A stretch of 64,000 nt of DNA. Origin: Pseudomonas putida (lineage in GTDB: Bacteria > Pseudomonadota > Gammaproteobacteria > Pseudomonadales > Pseudomonadaceae). Where the stretch lies: assembly GCF_030159595.1 (NCBI RefSeq), contig NZ_BSKJ01000004.1, positions 101,747 through 165,746 on the forward strand. Direction: 5' to 3'. The notes under the pieces were generated by a model. The model had not been told where the DNA came from. It was given only the letters and a program-made list of their open reading frames with translations, and searched no databases. This document shows positions 38,422 to 47,982 of this stretch, in pieces. Every line of letters starts with the position of its first letter. Positions within the stretch are counted from its first letter, which is position 1. The position numbers and the translations under genes are program-made.

Positions 38422-39729
38422 TTAGAACGAGGTGTTGGAGATGGCCAGCGAGTTGCTCTGCTGGTTGCCCACACCGGCCGCCACGTTCACGCCCAGGTTG
38501 CCGCTGCCGCCGTTCACCGAACCGCTCAGGGTTGCAGTGTTGGTCACAGGGTTGGCCCAGCCGGTCGGGGTCAGTACCTGGAAGGACACAGTGTTGCTCA
38601 GGTCGTACGAGCTGCTTTCGCTGTAGCTCTTCACGATGTCCTTGGACGATTCCTTCGACTTGCTGCCCGATTTTTCGAACGAGGAGTTGTAGGCTTCTTC
38701 GAACGAGGAGTCATACGACTTCTGGAACGAAGAGCTGGACGACTTGTCTTTCGACTTGTCGATGGTCACGTCGAGCGATGCATTGAGCGAGGCGTCGGCC
38801 GATTCGCTGCGCGTGCGGTCATGGCGGCCATGGTCGACGGTGACACTGTGCGAGGCTTCTGCCGCTGCATCCAGGGTGGCGTGAAGCTGGGCGTTGTAGC
38901 TGGAGCTCGACTCTTTGCTACGCGACCCGCTGACATCCTTCGACTTCGAGCCGCTGGCATCCCAGCTGTTGGAGCCGCTGGCGTTCCAGCTCGAAGACGA
39001 GCTCTTGTCCACGCTGAGGTTGAAGTCGCCGTCGCGCGACGAGCTGCCGCTGGCCGAGGTGGTGATGGTGATCGTGTCGACGCGGTAAGTGCGGTCGGCA
39101 CTGTTGTTCACGACCAGGCCTGGCCCGTCCTGTTCGGCAGAAGCCGTGGCAGTGGCGTTACCCAGAGGTGCACCGGTGTTGGCGATGGCCATGGTGTTTT
39201 TCTGTTGGTTGAGGTCGCCACCGGCGATGTTGATGCCGATGTTGCCCTCAGCCCCGCTGGCCGAGCCGCTCATCACAGCCGACGACTGGGTCGAATAGTT
39301 GTCGACCCGGTTGTTGTCGCTGCTTTGCACGACATCGGCAGTGGCACTGGCCATGCCGAACACGAAGCTGTTGTCCAGGCTCGACTCGGAGCCGGCGTTG
39401 GCAATGGCTGCGGCGTTATCCTGCTGGTTGCCGTTACCGGCCGCCACGTTGATACCGACGTTGCCACTGGAGCCTTCGCCCGACTGGTTCATCTCGGCTT
39501 CGTTGATGGTGCCTTCGTTGCTGATACGGTTATCGGTGCTGGTTTGGGTATCCCAGGCATTGGCTGTTGCATACACAGGGATCTTGGTGGGAGGAGGCGT
39601 GTGGTGACCATTGTTATGGTGGCCATTGTGATGGTCATTGCGCCGATCGTTTTGCCCAGCTTGTACAGCAACAGCCATGACCGCAGCAATTGCGAACACC
39701 AGAGGCTTGATTGCCATCGAGGGTTTCAT
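38422..39729 (-). CDS. fapC: Major functional amyloid subunit FapC
   Basis: 435 residues with a signal peptide (to about AVAVQAGQ), then a His/Asn-rich stretch (HHNGHHNNGHH) and three imperfect amyloid repeats: GNVGINVAAGNGNQQDN, GNIGINIAGGDLNQQKN and GNLGVNVAAGVGNQQSN. The linker between repeats 2 and 3 is ~200 residues, very rich in Ser, Lys and Asp (SYDSSFEEAYNSSFEKS and similar near-repeats). Fibril main component for biofilm. GGAGAATC precedes the ATG. The His-rich head and long serine linker make it larger than the ~250-340 residues usual elsewhere. Confidence 0.95.
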   Translation of the reverse strand: MKPSMAIKPLVFAIAAVMAVAVQAGQNDRRNDHHNGHHNNGHHTPPPTKIPVYATANAWDTQTSTDNRISNEGTINEAEMNQSGEGSSGNVGINVAAGNGNQQDNAAAIANAGSESSLDNSFVFGMASATADVVQSSDNNRVDNYSTQSSAVMSGSASGAEGNIGINIAGGDLNQQKNTMAIANTGAPLGNATATASAEQDGPGLVVNNSADRTYRVDTITITTSASGSSSRDGDFNLSVDKSSSSSWNASGSNSWDASGSKSKDVSGSRSKESSSSYNAQLHATLDAAAEASHSVTVDHGRHDRTRSESADASLNASLDVTIDKSKDKSSSSSFQKSYDSSFEEAYNSSFEKSGSKSKESSKDIVKSYSESSSYDLSNTVSFQVLTPTGWANPVTNTATLSGSVNGGSGNLGVNVAAGVGNQQSNSLAISNTSF

Positions 39730-39780
39730 GGTGATTCTCCGTACTCTATGTTGGTTAAGTGTCGTTCTTAACTGAAAGGG

Positions 39781-40359
39781 TCAATCCGCGACCCGGATGC
39801 TCAAGGTGTTGGCCATTCGGTTTCCCACCCCGGCACTCTGGTTCAACTGGATCACCCCGCGGCTACCGGTGAAGGCCTGGTCACTGGTGGTGACCTGGCG
39901 ATGGCCTGTTGGGGTGTCAGTTGGACCGGAGTTGTTGAGCAGCGCCACGTTCTGTTGCATGAGGACGCTGTCGTCGATGCTTTGCGGTTGAGCACTGAGG
40001 GTTATGCTCAGGGCGTTGGCTTGCTGCGTATTGGCGCCGGCACTCTGGTTGACGCCCAGCGCACCACTGCCGTTGCTGAAAGCATTGCCCTGAATGGTCG
40101 AGCGGGCATCCATCGCGGGGTCGGCGGGTGTGTTCAGCCGTTGCCGGATCTGCGTGCTGGCATTCGCTTCGGGCCCGACGGCGATGGCCCGTGCATTGGC
40201 CTGTTGCTGCTTGTCGCCGGCGGCCTGGTTGACGGAGAGGTTGCCCTGATAGCGGCTGCCCGAGCTGTCGATGTCGGCGCTGTTGATGACGGGAACCAGT
40301 GACTGGGCGAAGGCCGGTGCACTGCACAGGATGGTCAGAATCAGCAGCGTATGCTTCAT
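39781..40359 (-). CDS. fapB: Amyloid nucleator/minor subunit FapB
   Basis: 192 residues with a signal peptide (MKHTLLILTILCSAPAFAQ) and three repeats related to those of FapC: GNLSVNQAAGDKQQQAN, GALGVNQSAGANTQQAN and GVIQLNQSAGVGNRMAN, spaced by short linkers. FapB nucleates FapC fibrils. It starts one base after the fapA stop. Confidence 0.95.
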   Translation of the reverse strand: MKHTLLILTILCSAPAFAQSLVPVINSADIDSSGSRYQGNLSVNQAAGDKQQQANARAIAVGPEANASTQIRQRLNTPADPAMDARSTIQGNAFSNGSGALGVNQSAGANTQQANALSITLSAQPQSIDDSVLMQQNVALLNNSGPTDTPTGHRQVTTSDQAFTGSRGVIQLNQSAGVGNRMANTLSIRVAD

Positions 40360-40360
40360 C

Positions 40361-40798
40361 TCACTTGCTCCCCCCGGTCAGAATCTGCAGGGGCGCAAGG
40401 CCGCGTTGCACACTCGAGTTCACCATGTTGGAGATACCGTTGCCCGAGCCCGTACCGCGCCCGCCCGCCAGGTTGGGCAATGGGTTCTGGTTGCCCAGGT
40501 TGCCGCCCAGGTGGTTGGTCTGCTGCGTTATCAGGTTGCTGATGCCGGCGCCACTGCTGATGCTGGCGAAGTCGCCATCGCTCAGTTCGTTGGTTTGCTT
40601 GAGCACATGGGCGGAAGGGTTGGCGTTGACAGTGGTGGGGCTTGGGTCGGGGATCAGGGGCGGTACCGTCGCGTTGCGCACCTGCACGTCGCGCTTGATG
40701 ATGATGATTCCCTGGTCTGCCTGGGCCGTGAGGCTCAATGCCCCCCATGCACAACCCGCCAGCAACAGGTGATAGAGGCGTTTGTCACTCTTCCTCAC
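40361..40798 (-). CDS. fapA: Amyloid chaperone FapA
   Basis: 145 residues from a GTG with AAGGAG eight bases upstream. Signal peptide (LYHLLLAGCAWGALSLTAQA), then a Pro- and Asn-rich disordered body with VLKQTNELSDGDFASISSG and GISNMVNSSVQRGLAPLQ. FapA is the periplasmic chaperone that holds FapB/FapC unfolded before export. First gene of the operon; the promoter must lie in the ~300 bases up to 41095, where I can name no specific box. Confidence 0.92.
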   Translation of the reverse strand: MRKSDKRLYHLLLAGCAWGALSLTAQADQGIIIIKRDVQVRNATVPPLIPDPSPTTVNANPSAHVLKQTNELSDGDFASISSGAGISNLITQQTNHLGGNLGNQNPLPNLAGGRGTGSGNGISNMVNSSVQRGLAPLQILTGGSK

Positions 40799-41031
40799 GA
40801 CGGCAACTCCTTCTTTGAGCGCTGGCCTTGTTCAGCGATGCGAAGGACAGAGCAGATGGTGTGCCGCTTTTGATAATCGTTTTCAGATCAGACAGTTAGG
40901 ACGAGAGGCTGACAAACCGCGGCGCATTCTGTCTCAGGGGTGAAACAGGCAGCCGCGCGCGTTGCTGGCCAAGCCAGCTGTGGCCTTGATTGGAAGGGTT
41001 TTTGCAGGGGTGTTTCATGCATTTGACACTG

Positions 41032-41071
41032 CCCCCGAAGCGGGGGAAAGCCCCGCAATTTCGGGGGCTTT
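41032..41071 (-). terminator. Tandem hairpins after the NadR-like kinase gene
   Basis: Stem AAAGCCCC/GGGGCTTT at 41047-41071 and a second CCCCCG/CGGGGG at 41032-41046. They lie 25 bases after the stop on the minus strand and separate this unit from the fap operon. Confidence 0.7.
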
Positions 41072-41095
41072 GCCCCACCGGTGTGTGTCAGTGGC

Positions 41096-41665
41096 TTAAC
41101 ACTCGGTCGGGCAGGCTGGCGCATCGCTATCAAGTAGCGTAGCAACGGTTTGCAACGCCAGCAACTGGCGCTGCGGCCAATTGCCTTCAAGTATCTGGTG
41201 CGCCTGATGATGCCGTTGTAGCCAGGCAAGGCTGTCGTCGAAAAAGCGTTGGCGGTCGTTGAGGTCGGGCTGGCTGCGCTGGCCATCGGCAACCCAGTCC
41301 ACGCCCTGCGGGCTGAGCAGCAGGTGCAAGTCGTAGTGTCGTGCAAGCAAGGCCTGTTCCAGCCAGGCCGGGCAGTCATCGAACAAGGCGCGGCTCCAGA
41401 GCATGTTGCTGAGCAGGTGGGTGTCGAGGATCAGCAGTGGTGGGGCTTGCTCGCGCGCCTGGTCCTCCCAGGCCAGCTGGCCCTGGGCGATGGCAGGGAT
41501 ATCGGCATAGCAGGTGTCCCGGCACTCCTGGTCGATGAAGTGACGCACATACTCGGCCACCACCACACCGCCGAAATGCGCCTGGATCACACCGCTGAGC
41601 CAGCTCTTGCCGCTGGATTCGGGGCCGCACAGCACCAGTACCTTCATGGCGTGTTGCGCGCTCAT
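41096..41665 (-). CDS. NadR-like nucleoside kinase/ATPase domain protein
   Basis: 189 residues starting at the ATG that overlaps the pnuC stop (ATGA). P-loop VLVLCGPESSGKSWLS (residues ~8-23) and the AAA_28/NadR kinase pattern VVVAEYVRHFIDQE and LLILDTHLLSNMLW. The C-terminal kinase domain of NadR phosphorylates nicotinamide riboside to NMN. Here it is a stand-alone domain coupled to the riboside transporter, which makes import and trapping of nicotinamide riboside the likely role. Confidence 0.85.
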   Translation of the reverse strand: MSAQHAMKVLVLCGPESSGKSWLSGVIQAHFGGVVVAEYVRHFIDQECRDTCYADIPAIAQGQLAWEDQAREQAPPLLILDTHLLSNMLWSRALFDDCPAWLEQALLARHYDLHLLLSPQGVDWVADGQRSQPDLNDRQRFFDDSLAWLQRHHQAHQILEGNWPQRQLLALQTVATLLDSDAPACPTEC

Positions 41666-42228
41666 GGCTGCACCAACGCCGGGTCGCGGCGCCATTCCAG
41701 CCAGCCGCGCACGGCAATCAGGGTGAGCACGGCAAAGAAGCCCGCAGTGAAGTACAGCTGTTGGTGCAGGTACAGGCCTACATAGACGATGTCTACTGCC
41801 ACCCACAGCGGCCAGCATTGCAGGCGCTTCTGGGCCATCCACAGTTGCGCCACCAGGCTGAAACCGGTCAGGGTGGCGTCGAGCCAGGGCAGGGCGGCAT
41901 CGGTCCAGTTGGCCATGGCCGCGCCCAGGACTACGCTCAGGCACACCCCAGCGGCCAGGCTGGTAAACAACGCTGGGCCTGGCAGGCGCGAGACCTGGCG
42001 GGCGTCTTCAGTGCGTCCGGGGCGTTTCCATTGCCACCAGCCGTACAGTTGCAGGAGGGCGTAGGCCAGTTGCAGCAGCATGCCCGAGTACAGCTTTACC
42101 TCGTAGAACAGCCAGCCATAGATCAGCACCATGACCAGGCCGATCGGCCAGCACCAGGCATTCTGCTTGACCGTCAGCCAGACAGCGGTGACGCCGAGGA
42201 CGGCGGCGATGAGTTCAAGGCCGGACAT
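41662..42228 (-). CDS. pnuC: PnuC-family nicotinamide riboside transporter
   Basis: 188 residues with about seven membrane helices and the PnuC marks TVKQNAWCWPIGLVMVLIYG, LYSGMLLQLAYALLQLYGWWQW and CWPLWVAVDIVYVGLYLHQQ with conserved tryptophans. PnuC passively moves nicotinamide riboside into the cell, where phosphorylation by the coupled kinase keeps it. No riboswitch was recognised upstream. Confidence 0.92.
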   Translation of the reverse strand: MSGLELIAAVLGVTAVWLTVKQNAWCWPIGLVMVLIYGWLFYEVKLYSGMLLQLAYALLQLYGWWQWKRPGRTEDARQVSRLPGPALFTSLAAGVCLSVVLGAAMANWTDAALPWLDATLTGFSLVAQLWMAQKRLQCWPLWVAVDIVYVGLYLHQQLYFTAGFFAVLTLIAVRGWLEWRRDPALVQP

Positions 42229-42380
42229 CGGCGATCCTTGGGGAGACTATCGGGAAGGGCGCGATTGTAGCGGGTCAGCCAGGGAAGGTGTAGGGCGTAG
42301 GAGGTGGGGATGAATATGTGCTCTGTGGGAGATCACCCAGCCTTGTGGACTGCGCTGTCGCGCGCGGAACAGTCGCTACT

Positions 42381-42465
42381 GTGGGAGCGGGCTTGTCCCG
42401 CGAAAGGGGCCACGCGGTGCATGGCACCGGCTACGCCGGTGTTCGCGGGACAAGCCCGCTCCCAC
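42381..42465. repeat. Inverted REP pair (P. putida type)
   Basis: GTGGGAGCGGGCTTGTCCCG... (42381-42404) and its exact 24-base complement at 42442-42465, around a GC-rich hairpin loop. This is the common P. putida REP core, here 15 bases after the chemoreceptor stop. Confidence 0.9.
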
Positions 42466-42479
42466 AAAAAGGTTCGGCG

Positions 42480-44114
42480 TTAAACCCGGAATTGCCGCAG
42501 CAATTGCTCTAGCTCTTCGCTCAGCTGCCCCAGTGCCACCCCGGCATCGCTGGACTGGCGCGCCGCATCGGCCGTCTGCTGGGACAGCCCGGCAGTATCC
42601 AGCACATTCCGATTGATTTCCTCGACCACATGCGACTGCTGCAAAGTGGCGCTGGCAATGGAAGCATTCAACGCCGTGAGGTTGGTCAGCGCCTGGCTGA
42701 TGGCGTCCAGGCTTGCACCGGCCTCCTGGGCCTGCTCGACGGTTTGGCGCGAGGCTTCGCTGCTGGTGTCGATGGCCTTGACCGCAGCGTCCGACTGGCT
42801 TTGCAGGTGCTCGATCATGGTGTGGATCTCGGCCGTCGACTGGGCCGTGCGCTGGGCCAGCAGGCGCACCTCGTCGGCGACCACGGCAAAGCCGCGCCCT
42901 TGTTCGCCGGCCCGTGCCGCCTCGATGGCTGCGTTCAGTGCCAGCAGGTTGGTCTGCTCGGCGATCGAGCGGATGACATCGAGTACCCCGCCGATGCGCG
43001 TGCTGTGCCCAGCCAGGTCGCGGATCACCTGTACGGCCTGGTCGATGGTCAGCGACAGCCGATCGATCTGTACCAGGCTGCCATGAATGGCTTCCTGGCC
43101 ATGGGCTACCTGTTGCTGTGCGGCGCGCATTTCGCCGGCAGCCTGTTCGGCAGTCTTGGCCACGTCCTGCACGGCGTAGGTCACCTCGTTCACGGCCGTG
43201 GCTACCTGATCCATCTGCAGCGATTGCTGGGCACTGTGCTGCTGTGCGGCCCCTGCATTGTCCCCGACGTGCCCGGCGGATTGGGCCAGTGCGTGGGCCG
43301 CCCCCTGCAACTGGCCGACCACGCCCTGCAGTTTGCCGTTGAAGCGGTTGAAGTGCTCGCCCAGGTGCGTGATCTCGTCGCGGCCGTGGGTGTCCAGGCG
43401 CCGGGTCAGGTCGCTTTCGCCGCTGGCGATGTTGCCCATGGCCTGCACGGCCTCCTGCAAGGGGCGGGCAATGCTGCGCGCAATCAGCAGGACCACCAGT
43501 GCCATCAGCAGGGCAATGACGACACCCACCAGCGAGGCGTCGCGCAACTGGCGGGCGAATTCGGCCTGCACGTCATCGACGTACACGCCTGAACCGATGA
43601 TCCAGCCCCAAGGCTTGAACAGCTGTATATAGGAAGTCTTGGCCACCGGCTCGCTGGCGCCGGGCTTGGGCCAGCGGTAGTTGACCGGCCCGGCGTCCTG
43701 CTGGCGGGCCAATGCGACCATTTCGTTGAACACGGCAAAGCCGTCGGGATCGCGAATGGCCGAGAGGTCTTGGCCGTCGAGCTTGGGGTTGGCCGGATGC
43801 ATGATCATCTTCGGCCCCATGTCGTTGATCCAGAAGTAGTCGTCGTGGTCATAGCGCAACGCGCGTACCACTTGCAGTGCCTGTTGCTGGGCGGCTTCGC
43901 GGCTGAGCGTGCCGGCCGCCTCCAGCCCTTGGTAATAGGCCAGCACGCCAGCGGCGGTCTGCACCACATGGCGGGTTTTTTCCGCTTTGGCCTGGTACAG
44001 GTCACCGTGGATCTGGCGCAGCATCAGCAGGCCCAGCACCACCAGCATGGCCACCGCCACCACAAGGATCAGCCACAGGCGCCGACTGATCGACATCGAT
44101 CTCAGAGTGTTCAT
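42480..44114 (-). CDS. Methyl-accepting chemotaxis protein with single Cache domain, McpP-like
   Basis: 544 residues: membrane helix ~12-32, periplasmic sCache_2 domain (~35-190, with [20 protein letters not shown] and [16 protein letters not shown]), second membrane helix ~195-215, HAMP and a long cytoplasmic coil with the signalling tip containing [20 protein letters not shown] and [14 protein letters not shown]. The DDYFWIND and WGWIIGSG pattern is shared with P. putida McpP, a receptor for acetate, pyruvate, propionate and lactate. The neighbouring uppP and DUF1294 genes fit that locus as I recall it. The ligand is inferred from similarity. Confidence 0.88.
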   Translation of the reverse strand: MNTLRSMSISRRLWLILVVAVAMLVVLGLLMLRQIHGDLYQAKAEKTRHVVQTAAGVLAYYQGLEAAGTLSREAAQQQALQVVRALRYDHDDYFWINDMGPKMIMHPANPKLDGQDLSAIRDPDGFAVFNEMVALARQQDAGPVNYRWPKPGASEPVAKTSYIQLFKPWGWIIGSGVYVDDVQAEFARQLRDASLVGVVIALLMALVVLLIARSIARPLQEAVQAMGNIASGESDLTRRLDTHGRDEITHLGEHFNRFNGKLQGVVGQLQGAAHALAQSAGHVGDNAGAAQQHSAQQSLQMDQVATAVNEVTYAVQDVAKTAEQAAGEMRAAQQQVAHGQEAIHGSLVQIDRLSLTIDQAVQVIRDLAGHSTRIGGVLDVIRSIAEQTNLLALNAAIEAARAGEQGRGFAVVADEVRLLAQRTAQSTAEIHTMIEHLQSQSDAAVKAIDTSSEASRQTVEQAQEAGASLDAISQALTNLTALNASIASATLQQSHVVEEINRNVLDTAGLSQQTADAARQSSDAGVALGQLSEELEQLLRQFRV

Positions 44115-44411
44115 CCAGGAGCTCCCGCCTTGTTCTTTTTATTGAGGTGCATCCAAGCATGCTTTGCGACAGGCCCCCACTCGACTAATGGCTAAGTGCT
44201 ATCTTTGTAATAGTCTGCAGCGGGCCGCATAAAGCGATTGCAAAGGCGCTCTGCTAGGATTTCGGCCGCGCAAGATGAAACCTTTAGCAGGCGTGAACTT
44301 TTCTACTGGCGTTGCGCCCAACAGTCGCTGTAAAACAGCCGGGCCGCGTGCGGCAATTTCAAGCAAATCAAGAACAAGGGGCCTGCAGCAAGCAGCGCTC
44401 CATCCGGGGGA

Positions 44412-45245
44412 ATGATGGATTTTTGGACTGCCTTCCAGGCAATCATCTTAGGCGTGGTCGAAGGGCTGACAGAGTTTCTGCCGATCTCCAGTACCGGGCA
44501 CCAGATCATCGTCGCCGACCTGATAGGTTTTGGCGGTGAACGTGCCATGGCATTCAACATCATCATTCAGCTGGCGGCGATCCTGGCAGTGGTGTGGGAG
44601 TTCCGTGGCAAAATTTTCGAAGTGGTGTTCGGCCTGACCAGCCAGCCCAAGGCGCGGCGTTTCACCGGCAACCTGCTGTTGGCGTTCATGCCGGCGGTCG
44701 TGCTGGGCGTGCTGTTCGCCGACCTGATTCACGCGTACCTGTTCAACCCGATCACCGTGGCGGCGGCATTGGTGGTGGGGGGCGTCATCATGCTCTGGGC
44801 CGAGCGTCGTGAGCACCGCGTGCAGGTGGACCATGTGGACGACATGCGCTGGAGCCATGCGCTGAAGATCGGTTTCATCCAGTGCCTGGCAATGATTCCG
44901 GGCACGTCGCGCTCGGGATCGACCATTATCGGCGGCCTGCTGTTTGGTCTGTCGCGCAAGGCCGCAACCGAATTCTCGTTCTTCCTGGCGATGCCGACCA
45001 TGGTCGGTGCGGCGGTGTACTCGGGTTACAAGTACCGTGACCTGTTCCAGCCCAGCGATTTGCCGGTGTTCGCGATTGGCTTCGTGACGTCGTTCATCTT
45101 CGCCATGATCGCCGTGCGTGCGTTGCTCAAGTTCATTGCCAACCACAGCTACGCTGCGTTTGCCTGGTATCGCATTGTGTTCGGCCTGCTGATTCTGGCG
45201 ACCTGGCAGTTTGGCTGGGTTGACTGGTCGACAGCTCATGGCTGA
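44412..45245 (+). CDS. uppP: Undecaprenyl-diphosphatase
   Basis: 277 residues with about eight membrane helices. BacA/UppP motifs are present: [19 protein letters not shown] (the [14 protein letters not shown] box) and [22 protein letters not shown] (PGTSRSG). The enzyme dephosphorylates undecaprenyl pyrophosphate to recycle the carrier lipid for peptidoglycan. Divergent from the chemoreceptor; overlaps the next gene by eight bases. Confidence 0.95.
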   Translation: MMDFWTAFQAIILGVVEGLTEFLPISSTGHQIIVADLIGFGGERAMAFNIIIQLAAILAVVWEFRGKIFEVVFGLTSQPKARRFTGNLLLAFMPAVVLGVLFADLIHAYLFNPITVAAALVVGGVIMLWAERREHRVQVDHVDDMRWSHALKIGFIQCLAMIPGTSRSGSTIIGGLLFGLSRKAATEFSFFLAMPTMVGAAVYSGYKYRDLFQPSDLPVFAIGFVTSFIFAMIAVRALLKFIANHSYAAFAWYRIVFGLLILATWQFGWVDWSTAHG

Positions 45246-45651
45246 GGTGTTGCGCGGGCAACGGGCAGAGGGTGTGCGTAATGTGCGCCTGAAACTGCTG
45301 CTGTTGGGGGTGTTGTGTCTGTTGCCTGGGCTGAGCGCGGCGCGCATGGCCTGGAACGATCAGGCCTGGTGGCCGCTGGCGCTGTACCCGGCCATGAGCC
45401 TGATCAGCCTGTTGCTGTATTGGCAGGACAAGCAGCAGGCGCGTACCCAGGCCTGGCGTACGCCCGAGAAAGTGCTGCATGCCAGTGAGCTGTTGGGTGG
45501 CTGGCCGGGGGCACTGGTGGCGCAGCAGGTGTTTCGGCACAAGACACGCAAGCTGTCTTACCAGCTGGTGTTCTGGGGGATTGTGCTGGTACACCAGGTG
45601 TTCTGGGCGGACTGGCTGTTTTTTGAGGGGCGTTATCTACCCTTCAGTTGA
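45238..45651 (+). CDS. DUF1294 membrane protein
   Basis: 137 residues from the ATG at 45238 inside the uppP end. Three to four membrane helices with the DUF1294 signature [20 protein letters not shown], then [20 protein letters not shown] and SYQLVFW. Function unknown. Translational coupling to uppP suggests co-expression. Confidence 0.85.
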   Translation: MAEVLRGQRAEGVRNVRLKLLLLGVLCLLPGLSAARMAWNDQAWWPLALYPAMSLISLLLYWQDKQQARTQAWRTPEKVLHASELLGGWPGALVAQQVFRHKTRKLSYQLVFWGIVLVHQVFWADWLFFEGRYLPFS

Positions 45652-45663
45652 TTATTGCCTGTA

Positions 45664-45761
45664 CCGGCCTCTTCGCGGGTAAACCCGCTCCCACAGGTAC
45701 CCCACTGGTCTTAAAGGCAGTGATATCCCTGTGGGAGCGGGTTCACCCGCGAAGAGGCCGG
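45664..45761. repeat. Inverted REP pair (second)
   Basis: A 34-base unit at 45664-45697 and its complement at 45728-45761 with one mismatch, sharing the CGCGGGT/GGGAGCGGGT core of the P. putida REP family. It lies between convergent genes and may also act as a bidirectional terminator. Confidence 0.9.
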
Positions 45762-45771
45762 CACAGGTAGT

Positions 45772-46131
45772 TCACATCATCAACCCTACCTGCAAGCGCT
45801 TCGGCAGCCGGCGCACCACCAACTGGTGCGAGCGCTGCAGCACATCACACAGCTCATCACGCCCCATGGGGTAGGGCTGCGCCATGCTGATCCATTTTGC
45901 CCGCGCCAGATACGGCGCGGGTCGCACCCCTGGGCGGTCGCAGTAGCCGAGAAACAGCTCGTCGGCCACTTTGAACGACAGCCCTGCGCCCGCCAGATCG
46001 AGCACGGCGAACATCTTGTTGCCCGCCACCGAAAACACCCGGATGCCACCCCATTTGTAGTCTTCCCGCGCACCCGGCAGGCTCAGGCAAAACGCCGCCA
46101 CCTGTGCTTCGCTCATCTTCCTTTCAGACAT
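45772..46131 (-). CDS. MmcQ/YjbR-family protein
   Basis: 119 residues from the ATG at 46131, preceded by GGAGAG. It is a CyaY-like small fold with CLSLPGAREDYKWGGIRVFS, KMFAVLDLAGAGLSFKVADE and the YLARAKWISMAQ stretch of this family. Its role is not known, though members are described as DNA-binding. The start overlaps the end of the broken lysR by eight bases, so it was once the second gene of a lysR operon that now lacks its 5' part. Confidence 0.88.
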   Translation of the reverse strand: MSERKMSEAQVAAFCLSLPGAREDYKWGGIRVFSVAGNKMFAVLDLAGAGLSFKVADELFLGYCDRPGVRPAPYLARAKWISMAQPYPMGRDELCDVLQRSHQLVVRRLPKRLQVGLMM

Positions 46132-46410
46132 ACCGCTCTCCACAGGCTTCGAATGACGCGGCCAGGTGATCGATCCACACCCGCACCGCCGGCAGCAAGC
46201 CGCGTCGGTGCGGGTACACTGCCTGCAGATAGCCGCCCGGCAGTGACCAGTCCGGCAGCAGGCGCACCAGTTCGCCGCGTTCCAGTTCCGCTTCGCAGAA
46301 CCTGCTGGGCAGCGCCGTGAAACCGAGCCTGGCCCGTACAGCGGCATTACGTACTACGAAATCATCGATGGCCAGACGCGGCTCCAGCGCACAACGCGCG
46401 CGAAATAAAA
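46124..46410 (-). pseudogene. 3' remnant of a LysR-family regulator gene
   Basis: The minus strand encodes the last ~95 residues of a LysR effector domain (EPRLAIDDFVVRNAAV, GELVRLLPDW, YLQAVYPHRRGLLPAVR, ending ERYV). Upstream of about 46410 the match ends, the frame soon meets a stop at about 46428 and the base composition drops. The helix-turn-helix two thirds is missing. The full lysR at 46586-47509 is a clear paralogue of this fragment. This marks the left edge of the accessory catabolic region. Confidence 0.85.
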
Positions 46411-46585
46411 GAGGTGGCCTGTTTTCCTAGAGAAACCATTGATCAAAACTAACATTCCCTTTATCGATCAACGGGCTAGCTAGCATGGTTTTGCTTTTGA
46501 CGAATCATCAAAATCACACTTTGATCAGGGGCAAGCTCATCGAATGAAATTAGGATAGCTGACGAGTAGGTGCTGGTGGAGCCAC

Positions 46586-47509
46586 CTAAAGTGGCCGGTC
46601 ACCGCAACGATCGAACGCGTGTGCCAAATGATCCAGCCAAGCCCTGACAGCGGGCAACACTCCACGCCTGTGCGGATAGACCGCCTGGAGCCAGGCAGGA
46701 GCGCAGCGCCAATCGGGGAGCATGCGAACAAGTTTGCCGCTGGCTAGCTCGCTTTCACAATGCATTAATGGCAAAACCGTGAACCCCAGGCCCGCCAACG
46801 CTGCCTCTTTACGCATTATGAAATCTTCCACGCCCAAACGGGCCGGTATGGCGATCTCGAAACGTTCGCCAGCATCATTGAATAGGCGCATTCTGGCCAA
46901 CCGATCAGAATCTACTGCCCCCAGGAATGGGAGTCCCATCAGCTCTTTAGGATGTAAAACAGGGTGAGCGGCGAGAAAGTCTGCGGAGGCAACAACCTCT
47001 GTACGGGCCTCGCGTAAGCGCTTGGTGACAAGGTTTGGTTCCTCATCCTCTACTTCGCGAACCCGAAGCGCTACATCAATACCTTCATTGATCAAGTCGA
47101 CACGCCGATTCACCAAAAGCAGATCGAGCTGGACATGAGGGTATTGCGCCAGGAAATCACAAACCAAGGGATTGAGAAATTGATTTGCTAGCCCGACTGG
47201 GCTGCTCACCCTGAGAGGGCCTCTCGGTTCACTGGTTGCGCTAGCAATCACCTCATCAGCTTGCTCTGCTTCCAAAAGCATTGCCTGGCAGTGGCGAAGG
47301 TACCGCTCACCTAGCGCAGTGAGCTGCAATTTGCGTGTTGTTCGTTGGAGGAGGCGAGCGTTTAGCCGCTGCTCTAATTCTGCAATACGCCGGGATAGCC
47401 TGGATTTCGGAATACCAAGTAGGCGACCTGCGGCAGCGAAACCGCCAGCTTCCACGACCTTCGCGAAATAGAAGAGATCGCTCAAATTTCGGGGATCACC
47501 AATGGGCAC
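46586..47509 (-). CDS. LysR-family regulator
   Basis: 307 residues from a GTG. N-terminal helix-turn-helix LFYFAKVVEAGGFAAAGRLL and GIPKSRLSRRIAELEQRL, then an effector domain ending QAVYPHRRGVLPAVRAWLDH. It is intact and shares its C-terminal motif with the neighbouring remnant. The next gene in the other direction is the isomerase at 47983, but 473 bases separate the two starts. Its target could be that gene or the older mmcQ locus. Close to the YhjC/DmlR-type subgroup by general pattern. Confidence 0.88.
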   Translation of the reverse strand: MPIGDPRNLSDLFYFAKVVEAGGFAAAGRLLGIPKSRLSRRIAELEQRLNARLLQRTTRKLQLTALGERYLRHCQAMLLEAEQADEVIASATSEPRGPLRVSSPVGLANQFLNPLVCDFLAQYPHVQLDLLLVNRRVDLINEGIDVALRVREVEDEEPNLVTKRLREARTEVVASADFLAAHPVLHPKELMGLPFLGAVDSDRLARMRLFNDAGERFEIAIPARLGVEDFIMRKEAALAGLGFTVLPLMHCESELASGKLVRMLPDWRCAPAWLQAVYPHRRGVLPAVRAWLDHLAHAFDRCGDRPL

Positions 47510-47982
47510 TTTAGAATGACCTTATGAAGTAAGGGGGAACGCATGGGGTAGCGTCCATTATGCCTGAGCTCACCAGGCTTGCGCCCACCCCCAACGAACC
47601 CTGTAAGCGAGGAAAGCTCGGCGGTTTTCAGGCGTCGCGATAGGCCTTTTTGTTGGAGCGCCATGAGGCAGTATGAATCGCCTCTGGATTGCCTTGCCGG
47701 AAGGCAAGGCTGGGCCTCTAAGGGAGACCGTCTCTTCGGCCTTCAGGCCGCTGCTTTTCGCTTTGGCTTCAAACCTACTGCACGGTCTGCAAAATTTCGA
47801 GGGAGACAACTGCGTCTTCAAACGTAATAGCCTCGCACGTTTGGAGTCTTGCAGGCTTCGTGTCAAGAGAAAGATCTGTTCGCCACTCGACAATTCTCAA
47901 GAGCATGGCTGCGCCTTACGATGGCTTACGCATCCCTGGTGCGACCAATCGGACACATGTTTTCGAATGACGGAACGACCCA
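47510..47982. other. Long divergent gap between lysR and isomerase
   Basis: 473 bases without a supported gene. Several small frames on both strands lack ribosome sites. It includes a short hairpin CGGCCTTCAGGCCG at 47736-47749. Promoters for both flanking genes should be here. Confidence 0.45.

Noticed and set aside
40888..41379. Minus-strand frame of 163 codons between fapA and the NadR-like gene
   Set aside because: It runs through the tandem terminator hairpins and the kinase gene in another frame, with a Cys/Arg-rich composition typical of shadows.
42381..45761. Paired GTGGGAGCGGG repeats as a CRISPR array or integron
   Set aside because: They are inverted pairs of the common P. putida REP type, not direct repeats with regular spacers.
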